Positions 36,760 through 44,605 of a stretch of 64,000 nt of DNA are shown piece by piece. Source of the stretch: Chloroflexi bacterium bin125 (GTDB lineage Bacteria > Chloroflexota > Dehalococcoidia > Bin125); the NCBI GenBank assembly GCA_002239025.1, contig MPNM01000012.1:1-64000 (forward strand). Direction: 5' to 3'. The notes beneath the pieces are model-generated. The model was given only the letters and a program-made list of their open reading frames with translations, did no database searches and was not told the origin of the DNA. Position numbers and translations under genes: made by a program. Position 1 is the first letter of the stretch. Every line of letters begins with the position of its first letter.

Positions 36760-36936
36760 CTAGGGCCTGTTCACATAGGACCGCAAAGCGCGCAAGACCT
36801 CGTCATACCCGCGCTTGTCGCGGGTATCTCGCTGTTTCCAGCACCATTGTCTGTGAGGAACTCGGCGAGATTGCCGCGTCATGCGCGTCAATGACGGAAT
36901 GTTTCTTCAGGAGTAGCCGAAGTGAACAGGCTCTAG
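36760..36936. mobile_element. 177-bp MITE with IS5-type inverted repeats
   Basis: Left end CTAGGGCCTGTTCACAT (36760-36776) and right end AAGTGAACAGGCTCTAG (36920-36936) are inverted repeats matching at 15 of 17 positions, and match the ends of the IS elements at 3654, 30461 and 59638-60529. The inside has no coding capacity but holds a hairpin ATACCCGCG-CTTGT-CGCGGGTAT. It is the right size and structure for a miniature element moved by the same transposase. CTAG at both outer edges may be the target duplication. Confidence 0.8.
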
Positions 36937-37983
36937 CTGAACACTGTCACCGACCTTGTTCACAGATTGATCACGCCAATCACGCCGAGCAAACTGGACA
37001 TCGTCCTATTTGCCGCTTAGATCTCTGTCAGGGGTTGCTGGTTCGTCCGGCTAGTGCCGGTCTTCCTGCTGTCCTACCGGTTCGGCTTCAGTATCCCAGT
37101 GATTCAGAGCGTCTGGGTGTACAGGTCTCGCTGCTGGGAGTCAACGGGCTGGTCCGCCACTGGCGTCTGGCGCGGCGACATCTCACCGGGCGGTCACTGT
37201 TCTGGGTCAGCGCCAAGTACATGTCTCTGATTACAGTTGCTGGCATGTGCGTTTGCGCTACTTCCTGGTGGTGGAGTGCTCCAAGTGGTCCGAACGTCGC
37301 ATCGGAGCGAACTCATCCGGCGACGTTCTCGAAGAACCGCGTACTCAGTCCGCCAATCTGGGCTGGGGCCCGATCCCAAAGTCGAGCTGTAAGGAGATTC
37401 AGTCGCTTCATCGACCGGGATCACCGCTGCAGCGACGATTCCTTGCACGGAGCACGCTTGGCGAATCGTCCGCTGGCGCCAGTAGCGCAGGACGTTCGAG
37501 GCTTCAAAGCAAACGCCAACTCAAATGCTCTTGTTGATGGGAAGTTTGGTGCGCCTAACGAGACCGTACTGCGAACTTTTTCTCTCAAGGTTTGCCTTTG
37601 GTGTTGACCGGAAAACTGCTGGGTGCTGAGTTCGAGTACCTCGCGATGGAGTCCTGATCTGTTGCTCGATCCTTGCTTCACGCCGGGACCGGCTTCCTCT
37701 ACTCCTGCTGTAGCGCCAATCGAGACACACACCGACAGAGCAGATCCACACATGATGCGGGGACTGAAACTTCGGACTTGGTCTCCGGCCCCGACGACTA
37801 CGAACTGGTTTGAATGGGCTCGTCCCAGCTAATGCCGCACTCAACCATCCGGCTCAAGAGCGTGCAGACAGTTCACCCTAGTGTGCGCCAGTCCGCGGCC
37901 TCCATTGATCACCGCACGAGGCCCGGACGTCGGCCTCCACTAGTATGCTCGGACGCAGCTTGACGGAGGATCGAGGACTACCG
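36937..37983. other. 1-kb gap holding dispersed repeat copy C
   Basis: No gene recognised. Apart from the repeat copy at 37511-37595, no structure is evident; the frames present have no family resemblance. The last 100 bp include the leader of the following operon. The interval 36449-36759 upstream of the MITE is likewise empty apart from the promoter region of the large exported protein. Confidence 0.4.
37511..37595. repeat. Dispersed repeat, copy C
   Basis: AACGCCAACTCAAATGCTC then the core at 37542-37578 (AAGTTTGGTGCGCCTAACGA ... ACTGCGAACTT). The core differs from copy A at one position; the left part is more diverged, and the right-hand tract shared by A and B is not preserved beyond GTTCGAGTAC near 37635. 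Confidence 0.8.
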
Positions 37984-38760
37984 ATGCCAGACAGATTCGA
38001 GGGTAAGGTCGTCGCGATCACAGGTGCCGCAGGAGGTATCGGCCGGGCGACCGCCGTCCGTTTCGCGTCTGAGGGTGCCCGGATCTTGGCCGTCGATTTA
38101 GCGCATTCCGGGATCGACGAGACGGTAGCAGCAGTACAGCGGGTCGGCGGTCAAGTCGCCACTCATGAAGCCGATGTCACCGTCGCTAGTCAGGTCGACG
38201 GCTATGTCCAGGCGGCGCTCGATCAGTTCGGCCAGATCGATGTGTTTTTCAACAACGCCGGCATCGAGGGCTGGGTCGGGTCGCTGTTGGATTACCCGGA
38301 AGATGAGTTTGATCGAGTCTTTGCGGTCAACGTCAAGGGTGTTTTCCTCGGACTGCAGGCTGTCGGACGAGTGATGCGGGAAGCTGGTGGGGGCGCAATC
38401 ATCAACACAGCTTCGGTCGCCGGGCTCCAGGCGACAGCGGTCGCGGCGGCATACGGAGCCAGCAAGAGCGCAGTCGTGGGTTTGACGAAGTCCGCCGCCA
38501 TCGCATTCGTCGACGACGGCATCCGCGTCAACGCCATCTGTCCCGGTCCGATTGAAACGCGCATGATGCGCGCCATGGAGCGCGGCGTCAATCCAGACGA
38601 CCCTGAAGCCGTGCACCGGAACCTCGCCGCGTCGACGCCCATGGGACGCTACGGTGAAGCCGAAGAGATCGCAGCGATGGTTGCCTTCCTGGCCAGCGAC
38701 GACGCGTCCTACATCACCGGCGGCATCTACCCTGTCGATGGCGGCACTCGCGCGAACTAG
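37984..38760 (+). CDS. Short-chain dehydrogenase/reductase (SDR)
   Basis: 258 residues from the ATG at 37984 (GGAGGATCGAGGA upstream; the ATG at 37945 in the same frame has no such site). Classical SDR: cofactor loop TGAAGGIGRA (residues about 12-21), Asp of AVDL (NAD preference), NNAGIEG, catalytic Ser in NTASVAG and YGASK (Tyr, Lys), CPGPIETRMM, and C-terminal GGIYPVDGG. Closest in type to FabG/hydroxysteroid or 2,5-dichloro-diol dehydrogenases. It heads a plus-strand cluster (66 bp to the next start) and would oxidise or reduce a hydroxyl or keto group of the pathway substrate, which is not identified. Confidence 0.93.
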   Translation: MPDRFEGKVVAITGAAGGIGRATAVRFASEGARILAVDLAHSGIDETVAAVQRVGGQVATHEADVTVASQVDGYVQAALDQFGQIDVFFNNAGIEGWVGSLLDYPEDEFDRVFAVNVKGVFLGLQAVGRVMREAGGGAIINTASVAGLQATAVAAAYGASKSAVVGLTKSAAIAFVDDGIRVNAICPGPIETRMMRAMERGVNPDDPEAVHRNLAASTPMGRYGEAEEIAAMVAFLASDDASYITGGIYPVDGGTRAN

Positions 38761-38825
38761 CCCAGCCGCCGCGTTGTGACAGCGAGTTGGCATCGCTAGC
38801 ATCGATTCAGGACCAGGAGCTACCT

Positions 38826-39311
38826 ATGGCACGGATCGATATCGCACCTGGCGAAGGCGAAGAAAGCACCCGATTGTTCAAGCCGCGCCCTGAACTGGGT
38901 GCCGCGATGACAGCGCTCTCCCGAGCAGTCGTTGAGCACAGCCAGCTGCCCGTTCGCGAACGGGAACTCGTTCGCATGCGCATCGCGGAGATCAATCAGT
39001 GCTCCGTTTGACTGGACACGCGCTCTGCATCGGCGATGCAGAATGGTCTGACTGAAGAGGCATACGCACAGGTCTCGGACTACAGAGAGAACCCGCTCTA
39101 CACCGATCGAGAACGGGCTGCGATCGACTTCGCCGAGCGCTTCTGCTACGACCACTCGTCAATGGACGACGATTACTGGGTCGGCCTGCGAACCCTGTTC
39201 GGCGACGACGAGATCCTCGATCTCTCCACCTGCGTCGCCTGTTTCGTTGGCGGCGGCCGCCAACTCGCCGTGCTCGGCATCCATCGGGAATGCCCAACGC
39301 AGATTCCCTAG
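38826..39311 (+). CDS. AhpD/carboxymuconolactone-decarboxylase-like selenoprotein (in-frame UGA)
   Basis: 161 residues if UGA at 39009-39011 is read as selenocysteine. AGGAG lies 6 nt before the ATG. Residues 1-61 and 63-161 are in the same frame and together form one complete CMD/AhpD-like protein: RELVRMRIAEINQCSV-U-LDTRSASA, then TDRERAAIDFAERF. In this family the motif is N-x-C-x-x-C; here the first Cys is C59 and the UGA falls exactly at the second Cys (U62). A perfect hairpin follows 12 nt later. AhpD-like proteins with CxxU are a known selenoprotein type. The alternative, a nonsense mutation in a CxxC gene, is less likely because the stop hits precisely the redox residue, nothing else is damaged, and the next gene shows the same pattern. 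Probable thiol/selenol peroxidase or disulphide reductase. Confidence 0.85.
39009..39042 (+). promoter_or_regulatory. Selenocysteine UGA with bacterial SECIS-like hairpin 1
   Basis: UGA at 39009-39011. TCTGCATC (39024-39031) pairs perfectly with GATGCAGA (39035-39042), leaving a GGC loop, or CGGCG if the last pair is open. The loop starts about 20 nt after UGA and has G in its first two positions, as described for bacterial SECIS elements that bind SelB. The stem lies inside coding sequence, as expected for bacteria. Folding was judged by eye. Confidence 0.75.
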
Positions 39312-39332
39312 CATCCTCCCAGGAGGCCCACC

Positions 39333-39863
39333 ATGCCCGTCACCTTCCTCGAACCTACCGCCGAAGACGGCATCGCCGTTGAGCCCTACGAACTCTTCGC
39401 CGATACCAGCGGCCCCATTGCGGTCGGCCTGGTCTCCAACGCCTTTCCCGACGGCACACTCTTCATGCACAAGCTGGAAGCGGAACTGGCGAGCGCGATG
39501 CCGCAGGCCACCTTCCGCCACTACCAGAAACCGAATGTCGCTCCCGTCACCGGGGAGCTCGTCGACGCCGTCACCGAAGAGTGCGACGTCGTCCTCGCCG
39601 CCTGGGGACATTGAGGCGGCTGCACATCCGGCACCGTGCGTGACGGAGCAATCTTCGCCAAGGCCGGCCTCCCCGCCGTCGCCATCGTCACCGAGGCCTT
39701 CGTCGAACTGGCCGCCTTCACCGCCGAGGCCGTGGGCATGCCCGCGGTCCCTCGTTATGTCCTGCCACATCCCTGCTCCGGCACCGGCGACGAGAACCTG
39801 GCTCGCGTCGCCCGCGAGGCCGCGCCCGGCATCATCGACCTGCTCGAAGGCCACACGCGGTGA
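39333..39863 (+). CDS. UGSC-family selenoprotein (in-frame UGA, motif UGGC)
   Basis: 176 residues with UGA at 39612-39614 read as selenocysteine 94. AGGAGG is 6 nt before the ATG. Both halves are in one frame: VDAVTEECDVVLAAWGH-U-GGCTSGTVRDGAIFAKAG, then VAIVTEAFVELAAFTAEA and VPRYVLPHP. This is the layout of the UGSC (seleno)protein family, in which U/C-G-S/x-C is followed by T-S/x and V-x-D; here the motif is U94-G-G-C97. The family is found with either Cys or Sec at the first position, so a UGA here is expected usage rather than damage. Biochemical function is not established; the motif suggests a redox-active selenenylsulphide. Its stop overlaps the start of the next gene (GTGA). Confidence 0.88.
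39612..39647 (+). promoter_or_regulatory. Selenocysteine UGA with bacterial SECIS-like hairpin 2
   Basis: UGA at 39612-39614. TCCG (39627-39630) pairs with CGGA (39644-39647), then a G/A mismatch, then CAC (39632-39634) with GTG (39640-39642), loop CGTGC (39635-39639). The loop begins 20 nt after UGA, the same distance as in the preceding gene, and has G at its second position. Weaker stem than hairpin 1; judged by eye. Confidence 0.6.
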
Positions 39864-40930
39864 CCCTCCAGGCCACGCGCCACCAGGCCCCGGACGAGGC
39901 GACCGCGCTCGAGCTCTTCCATATGCGCGAGTGGACTGACGGCCTACCTGTAGTCATCCCCACCGAGGAGCGCGTTGTAGCCCTGCTCGCCGGGGTCGAA
40001 CTCGAACCGGACGTGATCATCGGCAAGATCGGTCCCAGCCAGGCCTCAGTCGAGAAGATCGCGATCAACGCCGTCATGGCCGGTTGCCGCCCGGAACACT
40101 TCCCGGTCGTGCTTGCCGCCGTGCGCGCCGTCGGCGATTCCGAGTTCGACATCGACAACATGCAGTCGACGACCCACGGGATGGGACCGGTTGTCATCGT
40201 CAACGGACCCGCCCGTGAGGTCTGCGGACCGATCGCCTCCGGTTGGGGCGCGCTCGGCCCGGGACATCGAGCGAACGCCAGCATCGGCCGAGCCCTGCGC
40301 CTCTGCCTGATGAACATCGGCGGCGCGCGACCCGGCCACGGCGACATGGCCGCCCTCGGACAGCCCGGTAAGTTCACCTGCTGCCTCGCCGAAGATGAGG
40401 AAGGAAGCCCCTTCACGCCGCTGCACACTGCCTTCGGTTACGACGCCGACCAGTCCGCGGTCACCCTCGTCGGCGTGGACGCCCCCCACTCGGTGATGAT
40501 GCAGACCAACGACGACGATCCCGAAGCGCACGAACGTATTCTCCGAGTCGTCGCCGGATCGATCGCCATTCCCGGCGGCAACAACACGCAGATCGGCAAC
40601 GGCCCGGTAATCGTCGTCCTCAACCCCATCCACGCCGGCGTCCTGGCCAACGCCGGACTCAGCCGAGAAGACGTCTGCGAGCGCCTCACGAAGCTGGCCG
40701 TAACGCCCAACGCAGTCATGCGGGGCTGGGCCACGAAACGGCGCATTCCCGAAGGCGACGGCGATCTCCCCGCGCTGCGAGGCCCTGAAGACATCGTCCT
40801 GATCGTCGCCGGAGGAGGCGGAATGTACTCCGCCGTCTTCAGTGGAGGCCTCGCCGGATCAACTCACCCGGTCCACGCCCCCATCGACTTCGACTTCTCC
40901 TGCGAACTCCCCGGCCTACCACCCACCTAG
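39860..40930 (+). CDS. Conserved protein of unknown function, partner of UGSC protein
   Basis: 356 residues, starting with GTG inside the stop of the UGSC gene (4-nt overlap), so the two are translationally coupled. Recognisable blocks: WTDGLPVVIPTEERV, VEKIAINAVMAGCRPEHFPV, QSTTHGMGPVVIVNGPAREV, GALGPGHRANASIGRALRLC, PGHGDMAALGQPGKFTCCLA, ED/EEGSPFTPLH, and a C-terminal VAGGGGMYSAVF. I recall such proteins next to UGSC-family genes in Chloroflexota and proteobacteria but cannot name a function. Conserved Cys, His and Gly-rich blocks suggest an enzyme, perhaps binding a metal or a thiol/selenol intermediate formed by its neighbour; this is inference. No membrane segment or signal peptide. Confidence 0.8.
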   Translation: MTLQATRHQAPDEATALELFHMREWTDGLPVVIPTEERVVALLAGVELEPDVIIGKIGPSQASVEKIAINAVMAGCRPEHFPVVLAAVRAVGDSEFDIDNMQSTTHGMGPVVIVNGPAREVCGPIASGWGALGPGHRANASIGRALRLCLMNIGGARPGHGDMAALGQPGKFTCCLAEDEEGSPFTPLHTAFGYDADQSAVTLVGVDAPHSVMMQTNDDDPEAHERILRVVAGSIAIPGGNNTQIGNGPVIVVLNPIHAGVLANAGLSREDVCERLTKLAVTPNAVMRGWATKRRIPEGDGDLPALRGPEDIVLIVAGGGGMYSAVFSGGLAGSTHPVHAPIDFDFSCELPGLPPT

Positions 40931-40950
40931 CCTACCCAGTCCTCCGATCC

Positions 40951-40999
40951 CCTCTTTCCCCTCTCCCTCTGGGAGAGGGCTAGGGTGAGGGTTCCCCAC
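40951..40999. repeat. Palindromic intergenic repeat, copy 1
   Basis: CCCTCTCCC and GGGAGAGGG form a 9-bp stem (40959-40979) around TCT, followed by CTAGGGTGAGGG. Two more copies lie at 45624 and 48503. It sits between two convergent gene ends, so it may also stop transcription from both sides. This type of repeat is widespread in intergenic regions of many bacteria. Confidence 0.8.
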
Positions 41000-41019
41000 A
41001 TGAACCAAGACAACAATCC

Positions 41020-42294
41020 CTAGACAACCCCCAACTCGAGGAGGCCACGAAGCTCCGCCGAGCTCAACCCAAGCTCACCCACATAGACCTCATAGTTGTG
41101 CTCTCCGAGCAGCGGCGGACGACGCCGAAGTCGAACCGGCGACCGCGTAAACCGATAGGGAGCACCGGGATACCGCACGGGCTGCTCAACACCGGGCAAC
41201 TCGCCTTCCCAGAAGAAGCCACGGTCGGCCCAGTGCGGGTCGTCGAGGTTCTCCTCAGGCCGGCGAACGATGCCCCAAGCAAAGTGAAGAGCCTGGCTGC
41301 GGCGGTAGACCTCATCGGCGGGCAGGCTCTGGACGAACGCGCCGATCGTCTCAGCCACGTGGAGACGTCCCTCCGGGTTCGAGCGAGGGTCGCGGAAGAG
41401 CAGTTCCTGATACTGCGCATCACGGAGATCATCCGCGGCATCATGCTCGTCCATCCAGTCCACCAGCCCCGACCAGGCGGAGCCGCCCCGAGGCAGACCA
41501 CCATTGATCAGGCAGACATACTCGCCGTCGGCCGCCAGATATTGCCAAGGAGCAGTAGGGTCGGGCGATGAGTGACGACCCGTCTGCCGTTGGACAAGCC
41601 GGCCGAAATACTCCCAGTTGGGAAACGCACCCTCAGTCGTCGCAGAGATGGACTCATGGATCGAGACATCAACGAGCTGACCCGTGTGCCCGGCATTCCG
41701 CATCCATAGAGCTGCCAGCAAGCCGGACACGGCGTATTCGTTGCTCATCGCAATACTGTGCTCACCGTCTGGACGAATCGGCGGCAGGTCATGGTCGTCG
41801 TACCCGTTGCTCATCATCGGCCCGCCGAGTGCAAGCTGCACAAGATCGTTGACCGCCCAATCGCGCCGAGGACCAGTGCGCCCGAACGGCGCAATGCTGC
41901 ACCAGACGCAGTCACTCAAGTCCGACTGCGCCTCAGCCCACTGCCATCCGCCGCTAAGATCGTCCAGGAACGTAGGCGTCGTAGCGTCGATCACCACATC
42001 AACAAGGCCAACCAACCGCTGCCAGATCTCAATCCCACCCGGCTGAGTAACATCAAGAGTGACGGCGCGCTTGCTCGTGTTCCGCGAAGCGTGAAGCAGC
42101 GACGGCTGCCCAGGATCATCATCAACAAAGGGCCCAACATGCCGACTGCGACCGCCGCCGGGCGGTTCGACACGAATCACATCCGCCCCGGCATCGGCCA
42201 GCAGCTTGCCCGCGACCTCGCCCAGGTCGCCAATCTCGAGAACTCGCAGTCCTTCGAGCGGGCCTTCAGCTGGATCGGTATCCGAGTTCGGCAT
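41020..42294 (-). CDS. CaiB/BaiF-family (class III) CoA-transferase, subunit with catalytic Asp
   Basis: 424 residues from the ATG at 42294, whose first base lies in the stop of the upstream gene (TGATG). Family features: LEGLRVLEIGDLGEVAGKLLADAGADVIRVEPP at the start (seen as LRVLEIGDL and GADVIRVEPPGG), SIAPFGRTGPRRDW, NDLVQLALGG with Asp at the expected catalytic position, GQLVDVSIHESISA, and a C-terminal PLLGEHNYEV. Class III enzymes move CoA between carboxylic acids through an aspartyl-CoA intermediate. Here it would activate or de-activate an organic acid substrate of the local catabolic cluster. The partner gene directly upstream may be the other subunit of a heteromer. Confidence 0.93.
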   Translation of the reverse strand: MPNSDTDPAEGPLEGLRVLEIGDLGEVAGKLLADAGADVIRVEPPGGGRSRHVGPFVDDDPGQPSLLHASRNTSKRAVTLDVTQPGGIEIWQRLVGLVDVVIDATTPTFLDDLSGGWQWAEAQSDLSDCVWCSIAPFGRTGPRRDWAVNDLVQLALGGPMMSNGYDDHDLPPIRPDGEHSIAMSNEYAVSGLLAALWMRNAGHTGQLVDVSIHESISATTEGAFPNWEYFGRLVQRQTGRHSSPDPTAPWQYLAADGEYVCLINGGLPRGGSAWSGLVDWMDEHDAADDLRDAQYQELLFRDPRSNPEGRLHVAETIGAFVQSLPADEVYRRSQALHFAWGIVRRPEENLDDPHWADRGFFWEGELPGVEQPVRYPGAPYRFTRSPVRLRRRPPLLGEHNYEVYVGELGLSSAELRGLLELGVV

Positions 42295-43523
42295 CAAATC
42301 GCCAGCTCCGAGACCATGCTGGCAAACTCCTCTTCGTCGTAGCCCAGCAACTCGGTCATGACGGCATGGTTATGCTCACCGAACAGCGGAGCCCCCCGAT
42401 CCAGGCGCCAACGCGCGTTCGAGAACTGCATCGGCAACCCCTCAAAGCGGTGCTCACCAAGCTCCTCATGAGGAGCAGTCGGATAGAAGCCGCGCTCCGC
42501 GAGCTGAGGGTCGCGCTCCTGTTTGTCATCGGTCCGCTGGCAGACCCCCGCCGGGACGCCGACCTCCTGCAGAGCAATCATCAGGTCAAACGGGTCACGC
42601 TCGAGGGTCACGGCACCGATGACCTCGTCGAGCTCGTCTTCGTGATCCTTGCGTGAGGCCATATCCGCAAAGCGAGGATCGTCGCAAAGCGCATCAAGGC
42701 CGAGCACCCCGCAGAGCGACGCCCACTGAGCCTCATCGTCGACCGCAATCGCAATCCAACGGTCATCACCTGCGCATGGATACGTATTGTGCGGAGCCAC
42801 AGCCGGGTATCGCGAGCGATTGCCGATCCGCTCATAGGACCGGCCATTGACCTGATAGTCGAGCATCGGTACAGCGCTGACGGCCATCCCGGTCTCAATC
42901 TGCGACATGTCAACATGCTGCGCCTCGCCCGTGCGAGCCCGATGATGGAGAGCCATGAGTACGGCAATGGACGCGTAGTACCCGGCCGAGTGGTCCAGGT
43001 AAGAAAAGCCCCAACCCGCTGGAGGCTGATCCGGCAGACCAGACATCGCCGTCGCCCCTGAAACCGCCTGAGCGCTCGGACCCCAGGTGCCATACGAGGC
43101 GTCCCGGCCCACGTGGCCAAACCCCGAGACCGACACATAAATCAACGAAGGATTGATCTCTTGCAGCCGCTCCCACGAAAATCCCATCCGCCCGAATGCC
43201 CCTGCGCTGTAGTTCTCGATCACTACATCCGACACAGCAAGCAAGCGCTCAACCGCTTCACGCCCCTTCGGGTGAAACAGGTTGGCAGTAATCGAGCGCT
43301 TGTTGCGACTCAGATTCGAGTGAAATCCCGATCGGTTGAGCGACGGATTTTCCGGATCCTGGCGCAGACCAATCCGCATCGAGTCGAGATAAGACTCGTT
43401 CTCAACCTTCACAACATCAGCGCCAAGGTCGGCAAGAATGCGAGTCGCTTGAGGACCCGCCACGATCCAGGAGAAGTCAGTGACGCGAACTCCGTCAAGC
43501 GGGAGAGGCAAATCCGAAGGCAT
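42294..43523 (-). CDS. CaiB/BaiF-family (class III) CoA-transferase, Asp apparently missing
   Basis: About 409 residues from the ATG at 43523 (an in-frame ATG at 43565 gives an odd Cys-rich leader). Features: LPLDGVRVTDFSWIVAGPQA, LADLGADVVKVE, VIENYSAGAFGRMGFSWERL, SVSGFGHVGRDASYGTWGPS then AQAVSGA, and PLFGEHNHAVM. In the segment that normally reads G-F/Y-D-x-x-x-QA-x-SG, the Asp position is occupied by Gly in my alignment, so this subunit may not carry the covalent CoA intermediate. Paired CaiB-type subunits of which one is catalytically reduced are known in heteromeric CoA-transferases. Translationally coupled with the downstream gene. Confidence 0.9.
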   Translation of the reverse strand: MPSDLPLPLDGVRVTDFSWIVAGPQATRILADLGADVVKVENESYLDSMRIGLRQDPENPSLNRSGFHSNLSRNKRSITANLFHPKGREAVERLLAVSDVVIENYSAGAFGRMGFSWERLQEINPSLIYVSVSGFGHVGRDASYGTWGPSAQAVSGATAMSGLPDQPPAGWGFSYLDHSAGYYASIAVLMALHHRARTGEAQHVDMSQIETGMAVSAVPMLDYQVNGRSYERIGNRSRYPAVAPHNTYPCAGDDRWIAIAVDDEAQWASLCGVLGLDALCDDPRFADMASRKDHEDELDEVIGAVTLERDPFDLMIALQEVGVPAGVCQRTDDKQERDPQLAERGFYPTAPHEELGEHRFEGLPMQFSNARWRLDRGAPLFGEHNHAVMTELLGYDEEEFASMVSELAI

Positions 43524-43590
43524 AGTGGTCACAGCATAAGCACATGCCTCCAGAGCCACGCACATTTTTGCTCGCCCAACAGATTCCCAG

Positions 43591-43609
43591 TCCCCGCTCT
43601 ACGCGGGGA
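43591..43609 (-). terminator. Hairpin downstream of the permease operon
   Basis: TCCCCGC and GCGGGGA form a 7-bp stem around TCTAC, between the stop of the OppC-like permease (43712) and the start of the CoA-transferase pair on the same strand. No clear U tract, so a terminator role is inferred from position. Confidence 0.35.
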
Positions 43610-43711
43610 CCCCCTCGGTTCCCCGTTCCCTACCAGCTGCGGTCGAATCGCTCTTGGGGGGCAACTCACTGATCGCGCCGAACAGACCGATGCACAACCC
43701 TCCACCGATCC

Positions 43712-44605
43712 TCAGTGCAGATGCCGCAGCCGAGGATCAAGCCGATCACGCAACCAGTCACCCATCAGATTGCCCGTCAGCGAGATCGTCAGCAGCGCCA
43801 GACCCGGCAACCAGATTGGCCACCACGCCACGATCATCACCTCGCGCCCCTCAGTGATCATCCGCCCCCACGAAGCTGTCCCGGCCGGCACGCCCACGCC
43901 CAGGAAACTCAAGGCCGCCTCAACCTGGATCACGATCGCGACCTCCAACGTCATGATGATCACGATCGTGTTCACGACGTTGGGCAACAAGTGCTTGCGC
44001 ATGATCCACCAGCCGCCGGCCCCCAACGCCCGTGACGCCGTCGTAAAGTCACGCTCCCGCAACGACAAGACCTCCGAACGAACCAGTCGGGCATAGCCCG
44101 ACCACGTCCAGATCAGCAAAATGATGATCACGTTGCGCAGACTCGGCCCGAAGATGCTGCCCAACAACACGGCAAACAGGATCGCCGGCAGAGCGAGCTG
44201 GACGTCCACGATCCGCATCAAGATCTGCTCCGTCGAGCCGCCCAACCATCCCGACGCCATCCCCACCAGCGTCCCAAACGCGGCCGAGCCCGGCACAACG
44301 ATCGCCACAACGATCAGCGAGATCCGCGCCCCATGCATCAAGCGGCTCAGGATGTCGCGGCCCACATCGTCCGTCCCCAGCGGATGATCCCAGGTGCCGC
44401 CGTCAAACACCGGCGGCGCCAGACGCGCCGACAGATCGATGAAACTCGGATCGTGGGGTGCGAGATCATCCGCCAGAACACCGGCCAGGAGGAAGACCAG
44501 CCCGATTGCCAGCGGCAGCGACAGACCCAGCCAGCGTCGCCAGCGAATTGGACCGCGAGGCTCGGAGAACTCAACTTCGATCGGTGCCGCCGCGCGTTCG
44601 GTCAT
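43712..44605 (-). CDS. ABC transporter permease, OppC/DppC type
   Basis: 297 residues with about six membrane helices. Typical DppC signature: HPLGTDDVGRDILSRLMHGA (residues about 73-92) and the coupling loop EVLSLRERDFTTASRALGAG (EAA motif). Starts by a 4-nt overlap with the upstream permease gene, so the two form the channel of one dipeptide/oligopeptide-type importer. No ATPase genes (OppD/OppF) are in the window. The binding protein is probably the product of 46533-48482, encoded divergently. Confidence 0.93.
   Translation of the reverse strand: MTERAAAPIEVEFSEPRGPIRWRRWLGLSLPLAIGLVFLLAGVLADDLAPHDPSFIDLSARLAPPVFDGGTWDHPLGTDDVGRDILSRLMHGARISLIVVAIVVPGSAAFGTLVGMASGWLGGSTEQILMRIVDVQLALPAILFAVLLGSIFGPSLRNVIIILLIWTWSGYARLVRSEVLSLRERDFTTASRALGAGGWWIMRKHLLPNVVNTIVIIMTLEVAIVIQVEAALSFLGVGVPAGTASWGRMITEGREVMIVAWWPIWLPGLALLTISLTGNLMGDWLRDRLDPRLRHLH

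Noticed and set aside
36663-37607. A 314-codon plus-strand frame
   Set aside because: It runs through the MITE and dispersed repeat copy C and has no family resemblance or start signal.
38826-39863. Reading the CMD-like and UGSC-like genes as two broken pseudogenes (four short ORFs)
   Set aside because: Both halves of each gene are in the same frame, only the redox position is a stop, both stops are UGA, and hairpins follow at like distance. Decay would not do this twice.
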